Shown here: positions 1-13,200 of the stretch, piece by piece
How positions within the stretch are numbered: position 1 is the first letter of the stretch
Layout: every line of letters begins with the position of its first letter
NCBI GenBank assembly: GCA_033964015.1
Contig: CM066914.1
Coordinates: 10,841,831-10,905,830 of the forward strand
Length of the DNA: 64,000 nt
Source of the DNA: Scolanthus callimorphus
Lineage: Eukaryota; Cnidaria; Anthozoa; Actiniaria; Edwardsiidae
Direction of reading: 5' to 3'
Translations under genes and position numbers: made by a program
Notes under the pieces: generated by a model
What the model was told of the DNA's origin: nothing
Database searches by the model: none
Seen by the model: only the letters and a program-made list of their open reading frames with translations

Positions 1-10
1 ACCTGGCCTA

Positions 11-134
11 TTGGGAGCCTCAATTTGAAGCCGAAAAAGTGGTGAATACAAACGAGTCCGAACATTTTCCTCATTGTCTATTGTTCAGTTTCTCGTCGGT
101 ATTCACAATTACCACTTCAAATTGAGGCTCCCAC
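11..134. repeat. Short hairpin element (MITE-like)
   Basis: Bases 11-30 are the reverse complement of bases 114-132 (core CAATTTGAAG against CTTCAAATTG), with about 85 bp between the arms. No coding content. This is the form of a short non-autonomous inverted-repeat element; the family is not identified. Confidence 0.6.
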
Positions 135-257
135 TGTATTATTACATCGTTTTATACTACACCACCACCTCTCAATAAATCAAAAATGCCAACATCGCAT
201 TTCTCAAATATGACTACAGACTTGCGGATGAAGAGTATCGCCCAAGGTGATGAGTCC

Positions 258-395
258 AATCCGGATTAGCCTGTGCAGCTGGCGGTTTTGTGTGTTTTCC
301 GAGACGATTTCACTCCGAGCACGAGATTTTCGATAAATCGACGCACGTCTCGGAAAACACACAAAACCGCCAGCTGCGCAGGCTAAATCCGGATC
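258..395. repeat. Hairpin element with about 50-bp arms
   Basis: The left arm begins AATCCGGATTAGCCTG and the right arm ends with its near-perfect complement (CAGGCTAAATCCGGAT). The arms run through the shared stretch GCGGTTTTGTGTGTTTTCC and leave a loop of about 35 bp. The 64-codon open frame across it is only the read-through of this palindrome. Confidence 0.7.
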
Positions 396-831
396 AGCTG
401 TTTACCAAGGGTTATCCCATCCACCCTAACAATAGGATCTTTAATAGTCCCACCCTTGGTTGCGCTTCCATGATCCTTTTGTGACATCATCATTTTGATC
501 TGTCAAATCCGCCTTGATCCATCGCTTGATCCGAAGGATATTTCATGTTTCAAAGTTTGTTGACATATGGTAACCAAAAATTTACCCCATGTAAAAAGTA
601 ACTTTATGTGGACCCAATTCAATGCAACAGCCTGAGAAACTGCCTCTCAGTCGCTACAAAACTGAACTAGTTCTTTCACCTCAGTCCTTTAAAAAAAATC
701 ACCAACAATTTATTACGCCCGGGCTTTTAAAAGGCAGCTACGCGCCTGCGCACTATTGTTTTGAGTGGATCAATACAGCTGGGAACCAAGGGTCATTCTG
801 AGGGATTTCTAAGACGCCAAGGGCTATGTTG

Positions 832-956
832 GGGCCCGTCCACACTAACGCCTTTTCGTTTGAATCCGTATACCTTTTTTCCTTCCATACTAACACGCTG
901 ATCATTTTTAATCGAATCCGTATAAGTTTGAAAACGCATTAGTGTGGACAGGGCCT
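832..956. repeat. Short inverted-repeat element, GTCCACACTAACGC type
   Basis: The left end GGCCCGTCCACACTAACGC matches the complement of the right end GCATTAGTGTGGACAGGGCC. A second matched block, GAATCCGTAT, lies inside both arms. About 125 bp, non-coding. Elements of this look are abundant in invertebrate genomes; the assignment as a MITE is inference. Confidence 0.65.
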
Positions 957-1385
957 TAGTCACTTGTGTATAGAGTTGGATACGTATTTGCTATGGATTA
1001 TTTATTTTCAGTTACTTCATTCCCAGTTGCAGTTTTGTTAGAACGACCCCCTCCTCGTCCGTCCTTTTTTTGCGCTCGCCCCATTTTCGCGCGGCCAAAA
1101 ACTCGCTCGTCGATCTTCTCGCCGCTTTCTCCTGTTTCTCTTGGTTTCTTCTCTCTGAAAACACACGGGAACGCTTGCTACGCAGGCTATGTGTTATCTG
1201 CCTCGCAAATAACACAGGCACGAGGTTTTGCTAACTCACGATGTCATGCGAAACCGAATTCAATAATTGCTTTATTATACATTAAAAAAAAAACAAATTG
1301 ATACGATGCCAAATGACTATTCAAAATGGCTTTGTACAAATTGAATGGAGACACGGACGAGGGGCTTTGGAACGAGTCGACTTTG

Positions 1386-1442
1386 AACTTGACCATGCTA
1401 AATGCAATATCCGCTGCAGATATTGCATTTAGCATGTCAAGT
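1386..1442. repeat. Near-perfect palindrome
   Basis: Arms of 18 bp, CATGCTAAATGCAATATC and its exact complement, flank a 7-bp centre. The match resumes outside (CTTGAC against TCAAG) after one unpaired base. It could extrude as a cruciform or be the core of a foldback element. No gene overlaps it. Confidence 0.7.
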
Positions 1443-1595
1443 TTACGCGACATAGAGAACTGATTGTTTGCTCTCGGCCAATCAGATTTGTGATAGTGAG
1501 TTCAACGGCACAGCGAAGTGTCCCAGCAGCACCTCATAAACACTGACGATGCTCGCGTTGTGTCGTTTGCTCCCACTGGTGTGCATTCTAAGATA

Positions 1596-1855
1596 CGGCT
1601 AAACTAGGATACATGTAGCGCGCAACATTTGTGTCCTGTATGTTTCCCCGGGTGGCTAAACTAGGAAGCATCGCACGCGTGTCTCGGACACATCAAATGT
1701 TTCTTGTCTTGCGAAGAAACATTTCTTTGTGTCCCGGCTACAAAATTTGTCGCGCGCAACAATGTTTCTCGCGTGGCTAAACAGGGAAACATGGAGGAAA
1801 CATGTGTCCGGCCACAATATTGCGCGCTACATGTGTCCTAGTTAAGCCAGGGCTT
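1596..1855. repeat. MITE, GGCTAAACTAGGA family, copy 1
   Basis: Starts CGGCTAAACTAGGATACATG and ends with a related inverted end (CATGTGTCCTAGTTAAGCC). Internally it repeats the themes ACATGTGTCC and TGTTTC several times in both orientations. A related copy in the opposite orientation starts at 62396. Confidence 0.6.
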
Positions 1856-2338
1856 AAGTATAACTTAACAAAACTAATCAATTTATACAACACTATAAGT
1901 TTATAAAACCCGGTAATATAATTCCCCTACGTAAACGAACCTAACTAAAACTATGAAGAGATCCCGATGTAAGTCGCAAGTGAGAGACTTTCATCAAGTC
2001 GTAAAGAACAAAATGTTATTAACCACGATGCAAAATATGGAAAGCAGCCGTTATGAATCTAAGTATTTTAAATTCTATTGAAGCCTTGTATCAATTAAAG
2101 AATGCAAGTTTCTTGTAAACGCTGTTTACGTGTTACGCCTGATTAAAAGATGGCAGCGCAATGCATCGATGCAATATATAAAGTTTATGTCCATGACTCT
2201 TAATGACATACTACATTGCGTGTGATAGCCTGTGAATACCTTGCTTTGCTATCACCATGAACCGCTCATTGCCTATCACACATGTTTTGGCCTCTCCTAC
2301 ATTAGTTTCTAGTCAGTTTTGGGTTCAACTTGCTCATT

Positions 2339-5300
2339 TTAATCTTCGGTTTTGGCCTGTTTAGCTGGCGGTTCCCCCTCTTCTGCATCCTCGAATGTGG
2401 TGTGGGTTCCCTTTGGCTCGCTCTCGCTTGTTTCCCTCGGCTTTCTACCTCCCCAGCTGCCACGCCCACCTCGCCCACGCCATTTACCGCGTCCTCGCCC
2501 GCGTCCACCAAAGTCGCGTCCTGCAAAGGAAAATAATTCCATAGATTAAAAGCATACAACTGTTTGTATACCAAGGTAAAATCTCATGCAAGCGTCTGTT
2601 AAAACGTTTTTAGGTTTCGTGACTTTATCTTCCCTAGATTTTAACCTATCGCTCCTAACAAATCGAATTCTAAAGTTGCGTGACGCTACGGCCATCTATA
2701 ACAAATCAAAAGTACGAGAGCTTACCTTTGCGCTGTCTTCTTTTTTGTCTTTCCTCTTGGACTTTCTTGAAGAATTCTTTCTCTTCATCACCTAAATTGT
2801 AAATATGAGCATCAGATGAACCGACAACAATTACTAGTATGAACACTTAGTCGACACAACAGATGCCAAGACACATCCCAGTGCTCTATGGCGCACACAG
2901 TAACACTTGAGAAAATGTTTAGGATTAGATTGAAATTGATACACTTTTTACTTCCCAAACCCTTGAATCTCAATGCAATCACAATGGTGCACGTTTTTAT
3001 TCAAACGAAAAACAGGCTTTATAGTATGTGCCATTAATAAACAAATACAGTTTTACCTTCCAGCACTCGAATGGTTGCTTCCTTGTTTCTGATCACCACT
3101 TTACCATCATTCGCTTTCATGACGGCATCAATGGCACGCTGGGCCCCGCCCTCTTTGGTAAACCGAATATGTCCCTGAAGAGCCAAAGTGTGAGTGAAAC
3201 TTTAGAAAAAATACCCCTGGTTTTCCAAGGATGGTTTGCTAACAATGGTGGTTAGTGGCCTGCATTATCTGTGGGAATGTAAACATCCACTTGGTCAGGT
3301 TTTTAATTTCCAACACACATTTCTGCATCATTCTTATCTCTCTTTCACAAAGGGCAATTTGTCTTTCCTTCTAACCCTCTGGCTTGAACATTGTCTCTCT
3401 GAGTGTGGGCTCAGAACACTCTTTTTTATAGATTCTCTCAAGTTTGAGAACATTGTGTAACAGTCACAGACTTTTCCAATCCCAAGTTCTCAGTTCTCTC
3501 TAGAATGTAATAGCTTTAAATGTACCTCAGGGTCATTTCTGTCATAATCCACCCAAGCAATTTCCTCATGCTCGCCAAACAGCTCCTGGAAATACAAGAG
3601 ACAAACAAAAAAGTCCATGCTGGCGAGCATATTTTGGATAGCTTATCTGGTTGCCTATGTAGTTGGGAGATGAGGGGTTATAATGTAGTTTATAGGGGGA
3701 TGAATAAAGTAGATCAGTAGCATTTGTGTTGCTTCAAACGCATGTTTAATGGGGCAGGACATTTTTGCCATAAGGGAGGGGTAGGTGCCATTACCTTTAG
3801 GTCCTCTCTTGATGTTTGTTCACCCACATCAGTAAAATGCAACACACTTCCTTTCTCATATTTCAGCTCCTCCTAATAGAAAGGAAAATAATTAGTGTTT
3901 GTAATAATAATAACACAGCAATGCAGCATGTACTGTACAAGAGAGTGCAATTTTGCTGTGATTTTTGTCTTATTTTACCCAGGAATTATCTTTGGTGTAA
4001 GAGCACAAAGCTAGAATGTACTTTTCCTTTTAAATTGCTTGATTGTTCATTTAAAGTTCAGCATCATTTGTCTTTTTCTCTGCACAATCAATGAAATTTT
4101 CCACATAATTTGCTCCAAAATATCTGAATTTTTTTTTGATTTTTTTCTGTAGCCTATCAGATATAGTCACGCACCTCTTCCTCTGGTTTCTCTTCCTTTT
4201 CTTCTTTAGGCTTGGTGAAGCTGTAAATAGACAACAAACAGTTTATAAACAAAAACTTTATCTCAATCTTTAGTTACATGTACCTTTAGACAGAAAAATT
4301 AATAGGTACAAGATAAATAGAGAAGTTTGTCTTACTCTAGTTGTGTTTTTCTCTCATCAGATTTCACTTTCTTTCTTTCTTCATTCTTCTGGGCATAGTA
4401 ATCCTCTCTAAAAAAATTAAATTTTTTACCACAAAACAAATAATATCAAGAAATATCAATGATGAAATTATTACATGTAACTAATAAATAAAATGTTTGC
4501 TTACTTAGTTTTCTTGATGAGCACTTCATCTTTATACTTTGTTTCTTCTTCAAGAAATGCTTTGGCTTCTTCTACAGTTGCGAATTCAACAAAAACTGAA
4601 CCCTTGAATTCCTTTGTTCCAAAAACCCTTCTCATCAAAATAAACACAATCTACAAAAGAAAGCACTTAAAATAAGACAAGTTAGCCCTTTCAATTAAAA
4701 AACACTCACAGACTGAAAGAGTTTAGGTACCTTTCCTTTGGTAGCAAAGAATTCTTGTATTTCATCAAGTGTTGATTCTGTAGGAAATCCTTTCTGTAAT
4801 ACGAAAAAGTGGTGATACTTTTAATAGAAGACACAATTTTCTTTCAATTACCGGTCCTATGTGCATACTGATCTCTAGGAAATTACTTCACCAAAGGGTA
4901 ATTCCACAAAAATGGCACATTTCTGTCATGTGAGCCATGCGATTATTACTAAAATTGAGAACACCAAAAACAGCAATACCAAATTGAATAGTCTGCTGTA
5001 GGATATCAAAAGAAAACTTGCATACAAGCCCTCGGGAAGCTTAAATTTTGTTACTCAGTCATGTGAGTCACATGGAATGGCCGCAAACCATTTTGTCTTA
5101 TAAGGGACATTTCTGATTAGCTGAACTTTGTTGCTCAAATTCCAACCATCTTTCAGGTGCAAGCATGCAATAAAGGAAGCCAAATAACAAATATTTTGCT
5201 AAGCTACAAATGTGTACTTTTCTCTTTGAAATATCAGGTAAATGCAGCATCTTTCCTGATACTCAAATGTACATATGCAAGGTCTTAGGTAACCTTATTT

Positions 5301-6946
5301 GTCAAGGTGACTTGGTTGTTTACTAAATAATCTTAAAACATGCAGCAATCCAGCATTTTGTACTGTATCCCAATGACCAGGAAGTACTTACACAATAAAC
5401 AGTTTTAGCTTTGGCAAACTGCCTGCCCTCTGCTGTTAATTCCTCTAGAGGTTTAGTTTTCAGCCTTCTTACTTTGGTTAGGTCTTCATCCAACTAAATA
5501 ACAGCACAACATAACAAAATGTAATGTGAAGTTTTCTTTTCCTTTAAAAGAGGAACAAATGAGACCTATGGGAGAACAACATCCGTTCATGATTTGAGTC
5601 ATGGTTTAGTAACCACCTTGTTGGTTTGACATGCTGGTTAGAGTTTTGTGAAAACATAGCGTCTTAAAATATTTGAGTAGAAGGTACTTCCTTTGCTTCA
5701 AGTTCTGCTAAAGCTTTAACCTTGGTGATAGTGTTTACCAGTGCAATCACTAACACCCAATATGTTTGTATCAAGCAATCGGGGACTTCAGTAAGATGCT
5801 CACCTCTATCAGATCACTGTTGGATTTCTTGATGGCACTTGCTATAACACTGACATCTGGGGAAAGAGTCTAAAACAATAATGCTCTATTGAAAACTACT
5901 TTCTGTATGGATTAATCATTTATAGTGTTTGTATACCTTCAATCGGTTGAATGTTGCCAGACATTCAAGTGTCACCCCTAAGTGAAAGTTAAGGATTATA
6001 TGTCTTTTTTGTGTCAACTCCAATAAACCCTGATACCTAAAGGAAAAATGTATAGGTATAGGAAAGGTATAGGAGAAAGATTCTAATGGAGGTATTCAAA
6101 ACAGAAAAAATGTTATACTGCTATTAGCAGGGCATATGAGTGTATATATATATTTAGTATAAACCAACAAATGGTCTATTACAAATCCTGCATTCTGATT
6201 GGCTGAGCTACTAATGGTCTATTAGTGATAGACCGTGCCTGGCAAAACCACCACCTTTCTTTGCAAGAAAACTTGATTTTTTCAACATAAAATAATGGAA
6301 TTCATTGCCAAAACCGACCAACTAGTTGGTTTATACTAAAACAATTAGACCTCTCATCCTTATGTGCTATGATATCAATAGACCATTCGGCCTTCGGCCT
6401 CCTGGTCTATTCATCATAGCACATTCGGCCTTGAGGTCTAATTGTTAAATATATATATGATTTCAAAGTGAAGAGGTGTTTCGACATGACAATACATTAC
6501 TCTAGGACTTGAATTAGGACAAGGAGGTTTTAAATGAAGTAGAGTGAGTATCAAAAGTCAGTATAAGCAAGCAAGTACAGCTCCAACAAGATAAAACAAG
6601 CCAAGAAAGGATACAACCATCATCTTCCTCTGCCTTCTGCCTTAGAAACTTGTCTCTTTGGAGATTTTTGTCACCAAAATAAAACTGCAGAGGAAATTTA
6701 AAAGGATATTAGGACTGTACTGCCAATCAATCACAGTTTTTCTGGTAACAAGCAACTTAGCTTAACCGAGCAAATAAACTGAAACTGAAACTATACAACT
6801 ATTATCAATATGTTTTGCATATGAATCATATAAGAGAAAATCAATCTCGACCAACTTTATACCTCGATTTGCGTGGTTATCTTGAGTTCCAAACTTGACA
6901 ATTCCTGTTTTCCACTACCATTTGGTACTTCTGCAGATTCCGTCAT
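2339..6946 (-). CDS. SSB: La ribonucleoprotein (lupus La antigen homologue)
   Basis: La binds the 3' oligo-U tail of new RNA polymerase III transcripts in the nucleus and protects and folds them. I join 14 exons: 6946-6863, 6684-6618, 5977-5937, 5869-5804, 5493-5392, 4793-4731, 4650-4505, 4407-4336, 4220-4175, 3872-3795, 3585-3526, 3174-3057, 2791-2726, 2520-2339. They total 1191 nt (396 residues; human La has 408) and keep phase at every junction. Exons 1-4 give the winged-helix La motif (FYFGDKNLQRDKFLR). Exons 5-8 give RRM1, including GSVFVEF. Exons 10-12 give the C-terminal atypical RRM (IAWVDYDRNDPE, GHIRFTKEGGAQRAI). The last exon gives an RG-rich box and a basic end (PPAKQAKTED). Exon 3 is only 41 nt. 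Start: first ATG of a frame beginning MTESAEVPNG, head to head with the BTB-TLDc gene. Every block matches the family in order; small errors in exon ends are possible. Confidence 0.93.
6110..6460. repeat. Intronic inverted-repeat element in La intron 2
   Basis: AT-rich element with internal inverted blocks: TTAGTATAAACCAAC near 6152 against GTTGGTTTATACTAA near 6325-6340, and paired TGTGCTATGATATC/CATAGCACA segments around 6362-6425 with the hairpin CGGCCTTCGGCC. Related text (GGACCTAAAGCC, ACTAGTTGGGTGA) occurs near 24235-24460. Ends not fixed precisely. Confidence 0.5.
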
Positions 6947-7243
6947 ATTTTACTAAAATCCCACTCAAAAATAGCGCAACACTACTATCTACACTTTCAA
7001 AAGGCTTCAAACAGTAGGTTTCCCTGAAAGAAACCGGTAAAAAGGTTTAAAAATGTAGAGAAAATGCAGAAACAACAGGCTGAAGTTTTAGCACGTGTTG
7101 CACCAGAATTTCAACAGAAGCCTAATGGGTAACTCCGCTGATCCTGCCACTAATCCCGCTGGCGTATACACAGGTATCCCGTTTATAGTCCAAAGGATGG
7201 AACGCCTTTCTGCTTCTGCAGCGTCTTTACAAAACAAACAAAC
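6947..7243. promoter_or_regulatory. Shared promoter region, La and BTB-TLDc
   Basis: The start codons of La (-) and the BTB-BACK-TLDc gene (+) are 297 bp apart, so both 5' UTRs and core promoters must lie here, unless an upstream non-coding exon exists. I see no convincing TATA box at either end. The shared-promoter role is inference from geometry. Confidence 0.5.
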
Positions 7244-10200
7244 ATGGCGGGGAGATGGGGTAGTTTTCCCGCAACTGAGGAAAAAACCTGGGTTGGGGTT
7301 GACTCCCTGCTTGCAGATCTCGAGAAGCTTGTCAATGACCACGAGTCTGGAGATGTGGTGTTTGTCGTGGGTGAAAAAGAAGCCAAGATATTTGCTCACC
7401 GTTTAATCTTGATCGCTAGATGCCAACACTTTCTGCGAAGAAAGCGAGAACTGTGGTCCAAGATGTACACGTCCAGCACACCTTTTGTGGTCCGAAAGGC
7501 AGGATTTAGATCAGATGTTTTCCAAGAAGTAATTCATTACCTTTATACGGGCAAGGTAAAACAGCGATGTCGTCCGGTCACTTTTTCGGACTGAACTATT
7601 ACAACAATGGGATCAAACAATGGACTATTGGATGGCAGTGGCGGATGCAGACCCTTAAGAAGGGGGGTGGCTAGTACAAAGGATATACTACAGAGTTCAG
7701 ACCAAGGGGGTGACTAATCTTAAGGTTTTTACCAGAAATATGAGAACAAGGGGGGTGGCTAGCCACCCTAATCATCATCCCCCCCTCTAGATCCGACCTT
7801 GGATGGGATGGCCCCACCATACTCTTTTCAAATATTCCTAATTTTTCCTGGTTACCCATCCTAGAATTTGAGTTAGCTTTTCATTACGTCCATTATTTTG
7901 GGCACCAATTCTAAGTATGCTTGGATTTCAGTCAGTTTTTATGATACTACCCTGAAGTTGTTTGTTTATATACCCACCTTGGTGTTTTTATTTCAATACG
8001 GCAGGTTTACCTGTATGAAATCTTATTTTTCTTATGTATGTTATGTTCTGATTCTGAAGATGCTTCAACTTTTATGTTTTAGATTGAATTCTGTAGCACT
8101 ACTGCCTTTGAAACCCTGCGCATTGCTGAAGATCTTGAAATTCAAGATCTCCAGTCAGCTTGTGAACACCATTTCATAGGGAGCCTCACTCCTGAGAAGG
8201 CTGCCGATTTCTTGACAGATGCAATGACTCTATCTGGAGGTTCTGCACCAAATGCTGATACAGAGAAATCAATGGGGGCACGTGCATTGGTAGATAAGTG
8301 CTTTGCCTTTATGGAGGAGAATGCAGAACAAATTGTACAATCCAAAGGTTTCAGTTCTTTGCCCAAGTCAGCTTTGATTCGCCTCATATCAAGTGATCAG
8401 GTCAGAAAATGCTTTTTAAATGTGATTCCTGAATAGAACTAGGCTCAGTTACCCAGGGGGTACTCCCTACATTCGGATCGCAGGTATGACCATCATATTT
8501 TTTAGGGGTTAAAATCAGTGATCCAGTATTTTATAGAGGTAACTAAAATGGTAAAGTATTTTTAGGACCAAGGAGTATTTTTAGGTTAGAAATTTGGCCT
8601 TTCCAATGGTCATCCCTACCATTTTAACCTTGACATACCCCCCTGGGCTCAGTTCCCCAAGAGAATGGGTGCCATGGGAGGGGGTGGAGGGAATGATCAT
8701 GTGTGCAATGAAACCCATCATGGCTGGAAACCAAGCCTACAATGAGAACCATTATGAGGAGTAATCAAATCAACTCCTGTTCATCTGCAGTTTGCAGTAT
8801 CTGAGGACGAGGTTTGGAGAGCAGTTCTAGCTTGGGCAAGGAAAGGCACGAGTATTAATAAGCCAGTATCACAGTGGACAGATTATGACAGGGAGCGGAT
8901 TATGAAGGTAACAGTCCCTGAGATATGAAGTTATCAGAGGAAATCTAGACTGCTCGCAGTCCCTTCTTTGGTCCTTGAAAACAAGCATGTGAAAAGCCAG
9001 AGGAGCACCAGCTCTCGCTCATGCCTTCAATACTTCAAGCCATCGGCATTCATTTTTTTCACACGATCGTTTCACAGACATTCGCCAAAGAGGGACTGCA
9101 AGCAGTCTAGAGGAAATCAAATTCTAATTTGCTTGATGTTGTTTGATTCTCAGGAACTAGATGGCGTGATTGAACATGTCAAGTTACTGTTGATTGACAG
9201 CACAGTATTTGCTGAGGAGGTGGAGCCAACTGGGGTAGTACCTATGGAGCTATCACTTGAAAGGTATGGAAAGCTCATCCACTATACTGGCATTTGAAAA
9301 GTTGTAGATAAAAACGAAAAATTTTGTGGAAAACAAGGTGCAAAATTGTGCATAAATTAATAGCCAGTATTTCTCCAACAATTTAGCCGGGTGATGCCCC
9401 ATTAGAGGGAGTGGCATTTTTGGCTGCAAGGGCATAATCTAACTTACAAACTCTGACATTTTGGTGATCTTTGTAATAGGTATCGGTTTGCAGCAGTACC
9501 TACACGATTCAGAAGCTCCTCAGATCCTCGTCTACGACCTCGTGTTTCTAGCAAGCTGTTTCAAGGCAGTACAATCCTTGGAAAAGATTCTCTCAAACTC
9601 CAACGAATACTTAACAGTTGGTATGGCAACGAGACACAGGAGTGGAAGATATTGTACAAGGCCTCCAAAGATGGATTCTTGGCTTCAGTTTTCCATGAAA
9701 AGTGTGATGGTTATGCTCCGACCTTTACAGTTGTCAAGGTGAGTGAGTTCAGTGTTTTTAATACATTTTTTTTAATTGAAAACATGATATTCAGTTAGAA
9801 ATAAAATGTGCTTCAATGATGCAAAAAGACAGTTAGTGCCCTTAACAAAATAACATCATTACATTTACCTGATGAAAAGTGCATGCCTTAAATACAGAGC
9901 ATGTGCTTCCTACTGTACACATGATCGAGTTTTTATCTTTCCGGTCCCATCCCAATCAATAGATGACAGGGATGACCGGGAATCCCTTGTATCCTTAATC
10001 GTTAAATTATTACCAGCATTTACATCTTTTAATACACGGCTTGTTACAAAATTCTTGTATCAAATCCATATATACATCTGTAAGTTAAACTTCTCGCCAC
10101 CTCAGGACTATATGAAGTCCGTACGAGGCAAGCCGACGACCGGTTAGTGCATTGGTACAGTGCCAGGCTTCTGTGCGGGAGGTTGTGGGTTAAAAAAAAA

Positions 10201-13200
10201 AATGGCCGGACCAACACTTTTCTAAATATTGAGGAGAAGGTGCTGCCTTTGCTCTAACATCTGCAAGTGGTCAGACCTTCACGTCTTCTCGGATAAGTAC
10301 GTTAAACCGTAGGTCCCTTCTCTCACATACACCAGAATCAGAAGTTGCCCCCCCCCCCGGGGGGGGGGGGGGGGGGACTCCCATATTTTTTGACCGGTGA
10401 TGATCGTCGTATCTTTTAGGGGTTAAAATCACGGGGCCTTGGTCTCTTTTAGGGGTGATCTTAATCTTCAATAAAATTAGGGAGATTGGTATCTTTTAGG
10501 GCCGAAATATGTGTCCAAATTGTTTTCTCTCATGATGGTGCTTCTAAAAACCGTGTAAGAAAGAGAGATTACTCGATGAGAAGACGATAAATTAGAAACA
10601 AACACGGAAATTTCTTGATGGGTATGTTTTACCTGTTACCTGTCTCCTTCGCGCCTACTTTGCACATAAGGCCTCATCTTTTAGGGTATCTTTTAGGGTA
10701 AGAAATTATTTGAGCCACGCCATGGCCCGCCATGTTTGGTATCTTTTAGGGGTGAAACTGAAAATTTCCGACGATGACATCCCCGGTCAAAAAATATGGG
10801 AAATTTCAAAGTACATCAAAAAGACATGCAAAAAGATTTGTACCGGCATTGGGGTTTTGAGGTGATTTGCTTACTGTGTCCCTCTCTGGGATACATGTGG
10901 CAAGACACAAAAAAAATTTACAAAATCGTGCAGCACGGTCATAACAGGGTCGACATAACATTAGATCGGCTGACATTCTAGAAAACCTAAAATGGGAAAC
11001 TACGCCATGCACGCATACGGCAGCGCACACTAGCACAAGTCATGCCCCTGCGCACATGCAAAACACTGTCACTCCACAGCTTGTGACGTCACCGGATTTC
11101 TCGGAAAATCGTTTCCAGTAAAAAGGCGCCACGTTAAGAAATCGTTAAAGAAAACGGTTTATACCAACGGTCTCTTTCTGAATCAGTTGAAATGGCTTCG
11201 CAATATGAAGTGCCGCCTGCTAAACGCCCTCGTCCCGCTTGTGTGGAGCGTCGGCAGATCACCTTAGACATGAGTCAGTACGAGAGCTGTAAAAACCTGT
11301 CTGATGAAGAGCTTATCAAAATATTCGAGCTTGGTATCAAAGTTCGCGAGTCTCTCTTGTTAACTGTGAACCCTAAGATCTTCGAGGGAATTGAATTGGC
11401 GATACACGATCAATTTAACAAGATGTCGCAAGACATCGTAGCACCTATGCAAGAAAAGTTAGAAGAGATCTCCGCTGAAGGGATTGTGAAGCCTTTGCAC
11501 GATAGATTCGGTCATGTCGAACACAAATTTGATCAAAGCCTATTACCGTTGCAACTAAAGTTAGATACGATCTACGCTGGTCGTGGAGAGATGCTAAAGC
11601 CATTGAACGACAGGTTCGCAGATGTCGAAAAAAAGGTGGATCGAAAACTAGGAAGCCATGAGCAAGTGGTGACTGAGATGAAAGATGCCCTGAAGGAGAT
11701 TGGCGCCAAAATAGACGAGCTAAAGAAGCCTACCAAGAAAGGGGCTCTGGGCGAAATTATAGTGCTCGATATTCTCAGAAAGCATTTTCCCAGTCACACA
11801 ATCCGTGACACCGCAAAGATAGCAGGCAAGGGTGACATTGCCGTCGAAACTCCGAAAGGCAACAAGATTATGATAGAGGTAAAGAACATGACGAACAACG
11901 TGGGAAAAAGGGAGATTGAAAGATTTGAAAATAGCATGAGAGAGGCTTCAGAATTCAAGGTTGGAATTCTACTTTCTCTTCAAAGTGGGATCGCTAACCG
12001 CGCCAATGGTCACTTTGAAATCCGATACGATACAAACACCAAGCAGTATCAGGTTTACGTGCCAAACGCTGGCAGCAATGCAGAGGTTATAATATGGAGT
12101 GTGTTGATGGCAGATCAGTTGGCGAACGTGCATGGAGAGCTTGGAGACGAAAAGATCAAGATCGTGCAGAAGGTATACAAGCAGTTCACAGATAACATTA
12201 GCCACAGCAAACATTGCACACGCAACATTGAAACCATGAGGAACGCGCTCAGAGAATTGGAGGAGAACTTTAAACCGATAGAGGAAAACATAAGCCGGGC
12301 TAGCAAGGAGTTGGTAAAGGTTTTCCGATAATAACCATTCGTTCTTCTCGTTCACTTGATCACTCAGTACGCGACTGTGTTCTCTCATCTGTCTGTATAG
12401 CAAATAAAACTGAACTGAACGGGAAAATCACTAGACTAGATGGTGATGCTCGATTAATGGGAATGAAAGAAGGCTTTTTATTATATAGACACGAGTGTTT
12501 TACTGGGAAATACGCCACTCGTAAATCTCATACGAAGCTACATCCGGGTCCTCAGTGACATATTTTTCACATCCTCACCAGTGAGGATATCGGTCAAAAC
12601 AAAAATGCTTGGAAATCAATTTGGAATATTTTTTTCTGGTTTGTCTATATAATAAAAAGAAAATTACAAAGTGGCTTGGAGATATGAGTTTTATTTTCTC
12701 GTGTCAAAAACAATATTTTACTCATTCGCTGCGCTCATTCGTAAAATATTGTTCTTGCCACTCGAAAATAACTCTCATATCTTCGCGCCACCGTGTAATA
12801 TCCTCTATATATTATATATATCTCATGTTATCTAGTGTTTTAACAGGATTTCGGCCACTGAGAAGTATCGTAATTCAAATATTGAACTCGACGCCATTGA
12901 CTCATAGAAAACTCAAACTCGTAGACGTAGTATCATTAAGTAACCCTGTATTTTCCAAATATTTCAAGAATTGGGTCTGGTTTAGAGTAATGTGGAATAT
13001 GATAATAAACAAGTACCTGCTTTACGTCAAGCCCTATCCAGATGCGAGTCTGGTTTTACACATCCCGCGGAGACTATAGGGAGGGGCTGGGGGCCGAAGC
13101 CCCACTTTTTTTTACTAATACTTGTTTTCATACATTTCCAGCAGCCGCTTGTGGGAGAGCATTTAAAGCAATCAAAGCTCAAACAACGCGGCTGTATAGG

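Larger units (their letters stand above)
1..2338. other. Intergenic region, repeat-rich, no gene seen
   Basis: Upstream end of the window to the 3' end of the La gene. Apart from the hairpin elements listed separately I see no open frame with splice context or family resemblance. The open frames near 970-1450 fall in low-complexity or palindromic DNA (a GCTTGCTACGCAGGCT hairpin-like stretch at about 1173-1190) and are not supported as genes. Any 3' UTR of La lies in the right-hand part. Confidence 0.6.

Noticed and set aside
12609..13079. 156-codon plus-strand frame after the nuclease-like gene
   Set aside because: It crosses a hairpin element and low-complexity DNA inside the TLDc intron and resembles no protein family.
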